The position numbers and the translations under genes are program-made. Below, piece after piece: positions 61,351 through 64,000 of a stretch of 64,000 nt of DNA (the first letter of the stretch is position 1; the number at the start of each line of letters is the position of its first letter). The DNA is from CAZJBS01 sp964544475 (GTDB lineage: Bacteria > CLD3 > SB21). The notes under the pieces are model-generated. The model was given only the letters and a program-made list of their open reading frames with translations. It was not told the DNA's origin and ran no database searches. Where the stretch lies: the NCBI GenBank assembly GCA_964544475.1, contig CAZJBS010000009.1, forward strand, positions 42,381-106,380, in the 5' to 3' direction.

Positions 61351-63485
61351 CAGGAGGTCCGGTACATCTTTTCGACATACTCCGCGACCATGCGATCGGT
61401 ATTGAAAACGGGCACCAGCGTTGACATCGCGCGCCGAATCCGTTGAATCCACATGCGGGGGATATTGTCCTGGTCGCGGTTGAAGAAAAGGGGAATGACC
61501 TCATTTTCGAGGGCCGCGTACAAGTTGTTTTCGTCGGCCAGGTCCTGGGCCTTCTCGTCGGCAGGATGCGCATCCACTCCGATGGCGAACCCGTTGGCGC
61601 CGTCGTATCCTTCACGGTACCAGCCGTCCAGGATACTCAGATTGAGACCGCCGTGCACCCCGATCTTCTGGCCGCTTGTTCCGCTGGCTTCCAGAGGCCG
61701 GCGTGGGTTATTGAGCCACACGTCGCAACCGGAAATGAGATGACGGGCCACATTCATGTCGTAATTTTCGACGAATGCGATCCGGCCATAGAATTGCGGA
61801 TGTTTGGTCAGTTCGACGATCCGTTTGATAAAGGCCTTGCCGGAATCGTCCTTCGGATGCGATTTGCCTGAGAATACGATTTGAACCGGCTTTTCGGGAT
61901 TGCCGAAAAGACGGATGGCTCGTTCGAGATTGTGAAAGATCATGGGAGCGCGCTTGTAAGTGGCGAAACGACGCGCAAAGCCGATGGTGAGTGCGTCCGG
62001 GGAGAGGTAGGACGCGTAGGCTTTGAGGCCATTGCCTCCAAAACGCCGCTGTTGTTCGCGCAGCCGGCCGCGGACGAATTCGATCAGCGAGCGCCGCAAT
62101 TCGTAACGAAGGGCCCAGATTTCCTCGTCCGGGATAAACGCGGGATCGAGCACGCGCGCCCAGAAATCCGGTTTCATGATGTGGCCCTCCCAGTCGGAGC
62201 CAAGAAACTTTTTCCAGAACAAACGTGTGCGTTCGGTCATCCAGCCCAGGATATGAACGCCATTGGTGATGTGGATGATCGGGACGTCGGCGATGGATTT
62301 GTCCGGGAAGAGCGGTTGCCACATTTCGTGCGTGACGGTTTCATGCAGGGCGCTGACGGCATTGGAGAGCCGGGAGAGCTTGAGGGCGCATACCGTCATG
62401 CAAAACGACTCCTTTTCGTCCGATGGCACGACGCGGCCTATTTCCATGATCCGGTCCACCGGAATGCCAAGCACGGCGCTGTAGTTGTCGAGCGTGAAGT
62501 GCATGAGTTCGCGTGTAAACCGATCGTGGCCGGCAGGGACAGGCGTATGAGTTGTGAAGACGCAACGCGCCTTGACCCAGACGAGGGCATCTTCGAACGT
62601 ACTGCCTTCCAGCATTCGATTGCGGGCCAATTCCAGCGTAAGGAACGCGCTGTGGCCTTCATTGAGATGGTAGACAGAAGGGTTGATATTGAGCGTTTTG
62701 AGAAGGCGCGCGCCGCCGATGCCCATGGCGACTTCCTGGCAGATGCGCGTGGAGATGTCGCCGCCGTAGGTGCGGGCCGTGAGTTCGCGATAATGTTCCT
62801 CGTTGTCGGGGTGGTTGCTGTCGAGCAGATAGAGCGTGATGCGGCCGACATTGACTTTCCACGCGTAAAGACTGACGATGGAATGGCCGATTTCGACGAC
62901 GGTCACGACCGGTTTGCCGGCTTTGTCCGTGAGCAAAGCAATGGGCAGGTCTTTGGGGTGATTGACGGGGTAATGTTCCTGCTGTTGGCCGTCGGGTGTC
63001 ACGGATTGATGGAAATAGCCCTGCCGGTAGAAGAGACCCACGCCAATCATGGCCAAGCCAAGGTCACTGGACGATTTGATGTGATCGCCGGACAACACGC
63101 CCAGGCCGCCGGAGTAAATTGGCAGACATTCGTGGATGGCGAATTCCGGACTGAAGTAGGCGATCGGGGCCCCGTCGAAAGCGGGCGCGTTGGTTTTGGC
63201 CCATGTTTTTTCGGGAGACATATAGGCATGGAAATCCCGGAGCACGCTGTCCAGACGCTCGCTCAGGTTGGATTCCCGCAGGCGCGCCTTGAGTTCGTCC
63301 TCGCTCAGCGCATGAAAGACGGCGACGGCGTTGTGGTTGGATTCCTCCCAAACCTGCGGCGAGAGTTCGCGAAAGAGGGACTGCGCGTTTTGATTCCAGG
63401 TCCACCAGAGATTGTAGGCCAGCGATTTGAGATTTTCGATCCTGTTTTCCATGTACTCCTTGGGTTTGCGGGGCATAGTATACAT
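61350..63485 (-). CDS. glgP: Alpha-glucan (glycogen/maltodextrin) phosphorylase
   Basis: The enzyme releases glucose 1-phosphate from alpha-glucans. The 711-residue protein is the short, N-terminally distinct form (a NLWWTWN segment near residue 26) related to Thermotoga-type glucan phosphorylase, with AYFSPEFAIHECLPIYSGGLGVLSGDH, the HLNEGHSAF motif, GFARRFATYKR and the PLP-binding lysine in EASGTSGQK. Regulatory segments of the E. coli enzyme are absent. The start at 63485 is the first ATG; ATG at 63476 is possible, and neither has a ribosome site. Its stop overlaps the pnuC start by one base. Confidence 0.9.
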   Translation of the reverse strand: MYTMPRKPKEYMENRIENLKSLAYNLWWTWNQNAQSLFRELSPQVWEESNHNAVAVFHALSEDELKARLRESNLSERLDSVLRDFHAYMSPEKTWAKTNAPAFDGAPIAYFSPEFAIHECLPIYSGGLGVLSGDHIKSSSDLGLAMIGVGLFYRQGYFHQSVTPDGQQQEHYPVNHPKDLPIALLTDKAGKPVVTVVEIGHSIVSLYAWKVNVGRITLYLLDSNHPDNEEHYRELTARTYGGDISTRICQEVAMGIGGARLLKTLNINPSVYHLNEGHSAFLTLELARNRMLEGSTFEDALVWVKARCVFTTHTPVPAGHDRFTRELMHFTLDNYSAVLGIPVDRIMEIGRVVPSDEKESFCMTVCALKLSRLSNAVSALHETVTHEMWQPLFPDKSIADVPIIHITNGVHILGWMTERTRLFWKKFLGSDWEGHIMKPDFWARVLDPAFIPDEEIWALRYELRRSLIEFVRGRLREQQRRFGGNGLKAYASYLSPDALTIGFARRFATYKRAPMIFHNLERAIRLFGNPEKPVQIVFSGKSHPKDDSGKAFIKRIVELTKHPQFYGRIAFVENYDMNVARHLISGCDVWLNNPRRPLEASGTSGQKIGVHGGLNLSILDGWYREGYDGANGFAIGVDAHPADEKAQDLADENNLYAALENEVIPLFFNRDQDNIPRMWIQRIRRAMSTLVPVFNTDRMVAEYVEKMYRTS

Positions 63486-63565
63486 GAGGGAAGAATGAAT
63501 ATCAAGGCTTCGGGCGCCGGCAGGGGGGATCGCATGTCATGGTACGCTCGCGTGGGAGATCCACT

Positions 63566-63609
63566 GCTCGCCGAGTGGTTCGCCGAACGCGAACCGTATC
63601 AAGGCGAGC
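63566..63609 (+). repeat. 44-nt two-stem repeat, copy 1
   Basis: The outer stem is GCTCGCC (63566-63572) pairing with GGCGAGC (63603-63609). The inner stem is GGTTCGC (63577-63583) with GCGAACC (63589-63595) around CGAAC. The two copies of this repeat differ mainly at paired positions. Copy 2 starts at 63735. Confidence 0.7.
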
Positions 63610-63660
63610 TGTTAATCGTCGGCAGGCGGGGTTCTCAAAGCATGGGTCTCCATTCCGCGG

Positions 63661-63705
63661 ACCCCTCCCTTGCCCTCCCCTTGAAGGGGAGGGTCAGGGT
63701 GGGGT
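63661..63705 (+). repeat. Long GC-rich palindrome (REP-like)
   Basis: Nested stems pair ACCCC (63661-63665) with GGGGT (63701-63705), CCCT with AGGG, and CCCTCCCCTT (63673-63682) with AAGGGGAGGG (63684-63693). This gives 19 base pairs over 45 nt. Such elements recur in intergenic DNA of many bacteria and may be selfish or terminator-like. Confidence 0.6.
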
Positions 63706-63734
63706 TCATCGGGTTTCGGCGCGAAGGCACGGTC

Positions 63735-63778
63735 GCTCCCCGAGTGGGCTGCCGAAGGCAGACCGTATCGAGGGGAGC
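63735..63778 (+). repeat. 44-nt two-stem repeat, copy 2
   Basis: The outer stem is GCTCCCC (63735-63741) with GGGGAGC (63772-63778). In the inner stem GG, CTGC and their partners GCAG, CC pair around CGAAG, with one G-A mismatch. It is the same length as copy 1 and identical at 35 of 44 positions; three of the changes are compensatory base-pair swaps. Confidence 0.7.
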
Positions 63779-63808
63779 GATGGCCTGGCGAGCACGCCCT
63801 GTGTTGTC

Positions 63809-63830
63809 ACACCCGCGTAAAAGCGGGTGT
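63809..63830 (+). repeat. Short hairpin repeat
   Basis: ACACCCGC (63809-63816) pairs with GCGGGTGT (63823-63830) around GTAAAA. Hairpins of this CCCGC-GTAAAA-GCGGG type are common interspersed sequences in bacterial intergenic DNA. No T-tract follows. Confidence 0.5.
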
Positions 63831-63909
63831 CTCAGTTCCCATTGGCTATGGTCCGGTCAGAGGGATGTTCGATGGTGTGAAACTGTGTGTTGAACTGAAA
63901 CGCACCATT

Positions 63910-63943
63910 CGCACTTTCTTTTGCTGGCTCAAAAGAAAGTGCG
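63910..63943 (+). repeat. AT-armed palindrome (13-bp stem)
   Basis: CGCACTTTCTTTT (63910-63922) pairs perfectly with AAAAGAAAGTGCG (63931-63943) around an 8-nt loop. A related motif, AAGAAAAG, continues after it. It belongs to the cluster of repeats that fills the gap after glgP; I see no gene in 63486-64000. Confidence 0.6.
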
Positions 63944-64000
63944 CAAAGAAAAGAGCCTTCGCGCCGAAACATCTATGCCTATCATTTTTTGCGTGGCGCA

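Noticed and set aside
61881..63893. A 670-codon open frame on the plus strand, antisense to glgP
   Set aside because: It mirrors the well-supported phosphorylase gene, its translation has no recognisable domain, and it runs on into the repeat cluster. Long antisense frames are expected opposite GC-rich coding sequence.
63486..64000. CRISPR array in the repeat-rich end region
   Set aside because: The repeats differ in sequence and length, are not regularly spaced and have no uniform spacers, and no cas gene is present.

Overview
The window reads as chromosomal DNA of a diderm bacterium of the FCB group (Fibrobacteres-Chlorobi-Bacteroidetes superphylum, including uncultured relatives such as Zixibacteria, KSB1 or Latescibacteria). 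The evidence is a short primary sigma factor of Bacteroidetes/Chlorobi type without region 1.1, a subtilase with a C-terminal type IX secretion (T9SS) sorting domain, a PorV/PorQ-like outer-membrane protein, several lipoproteins, and a moderately high GC content. I cannot name the phylum from the sequence alone. Coding density is high. Genes run in short operons with many ATGA-type overlaps. There is no phage, transposase, CRISPR array or rRNA operon.

Layout. 1-4.3 kb: end of a methylmalonyl-CoA mutase large subunit, a twin-hairpin element, recJ, gmhB, an aspartate-type aminotransferase and tRNA-Pro(GGG). 4.3-7.8 kb: phosphofructokinase, divergent NAD(P)HX repair enzyme and a C39-like peptidase. 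7.9-12.3 kb: a three-gene amino-acid transporter operon (NSS, AGCS, APC). 12.8-17.3 kb: TPR lipoprotein, unknown gene, queG, a lysine-tailed YbjN-like protein and a thioesterase. 17.4-24.6 kb: HAD hydrolase, coaE-hemH, a nucleoside transporter, an AsmA-like/GT51 fusion, a degenerate CPBP membrane protein and a lipoprotein. 24.7-30.7 kb: fumC, rpoD, dGTPase, a small zinc ribbon, a YbbR protein and tsaD. 30.8-37.6 kb: a large lipoprotein coupled to a PorV-like protein, a PHP phosphoesterase, a cyclic-2,3-diphosphoglycerate-synthetase-like GTPase with MoaB, and an ABM monooxygenase followed by the second twin-hairpin element.

37.8-43.4 kb: OPA-type transporter with a P-loop protein, then ADP-forming acyl-CoA synthetase with an aminotransferase. 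43.4-47.1 kb: a DNA-damage operon lexA - unknown 129-aa protein - dinB - photolyase, whose promoter carries a perfect 16-bp palindrome exactly in its -35/-10 spacer. 47.2-55.5 kb: T9SS subtilase, LeuA-like synthase, DUF2238 membrane protein, and a signalling operon of Ser/Thr kinase with PEGA repeats, TPR-type lipoprotein and FHA-GAF-adenylate cyclase. 55.7-60.8 kb: thiO-like oxidase, DUF4149 protein, the hpnC-hpnD-hpnE squalene pathway and a peroxiredoxin. 60.8-63.5 kb: glgP and pnuC. The last 500 bp are a cluster of palindromic repeats.

The most notable signals are the twin-hairpin element present twice 37 kb apart, the SOS operon with an unrecognised member and an embedded operator, a second promoter (coaE-hemH) built the same way with a different palindrome, and a 44-nt repeat pair whose differences are largely compensatory base-pair changes.
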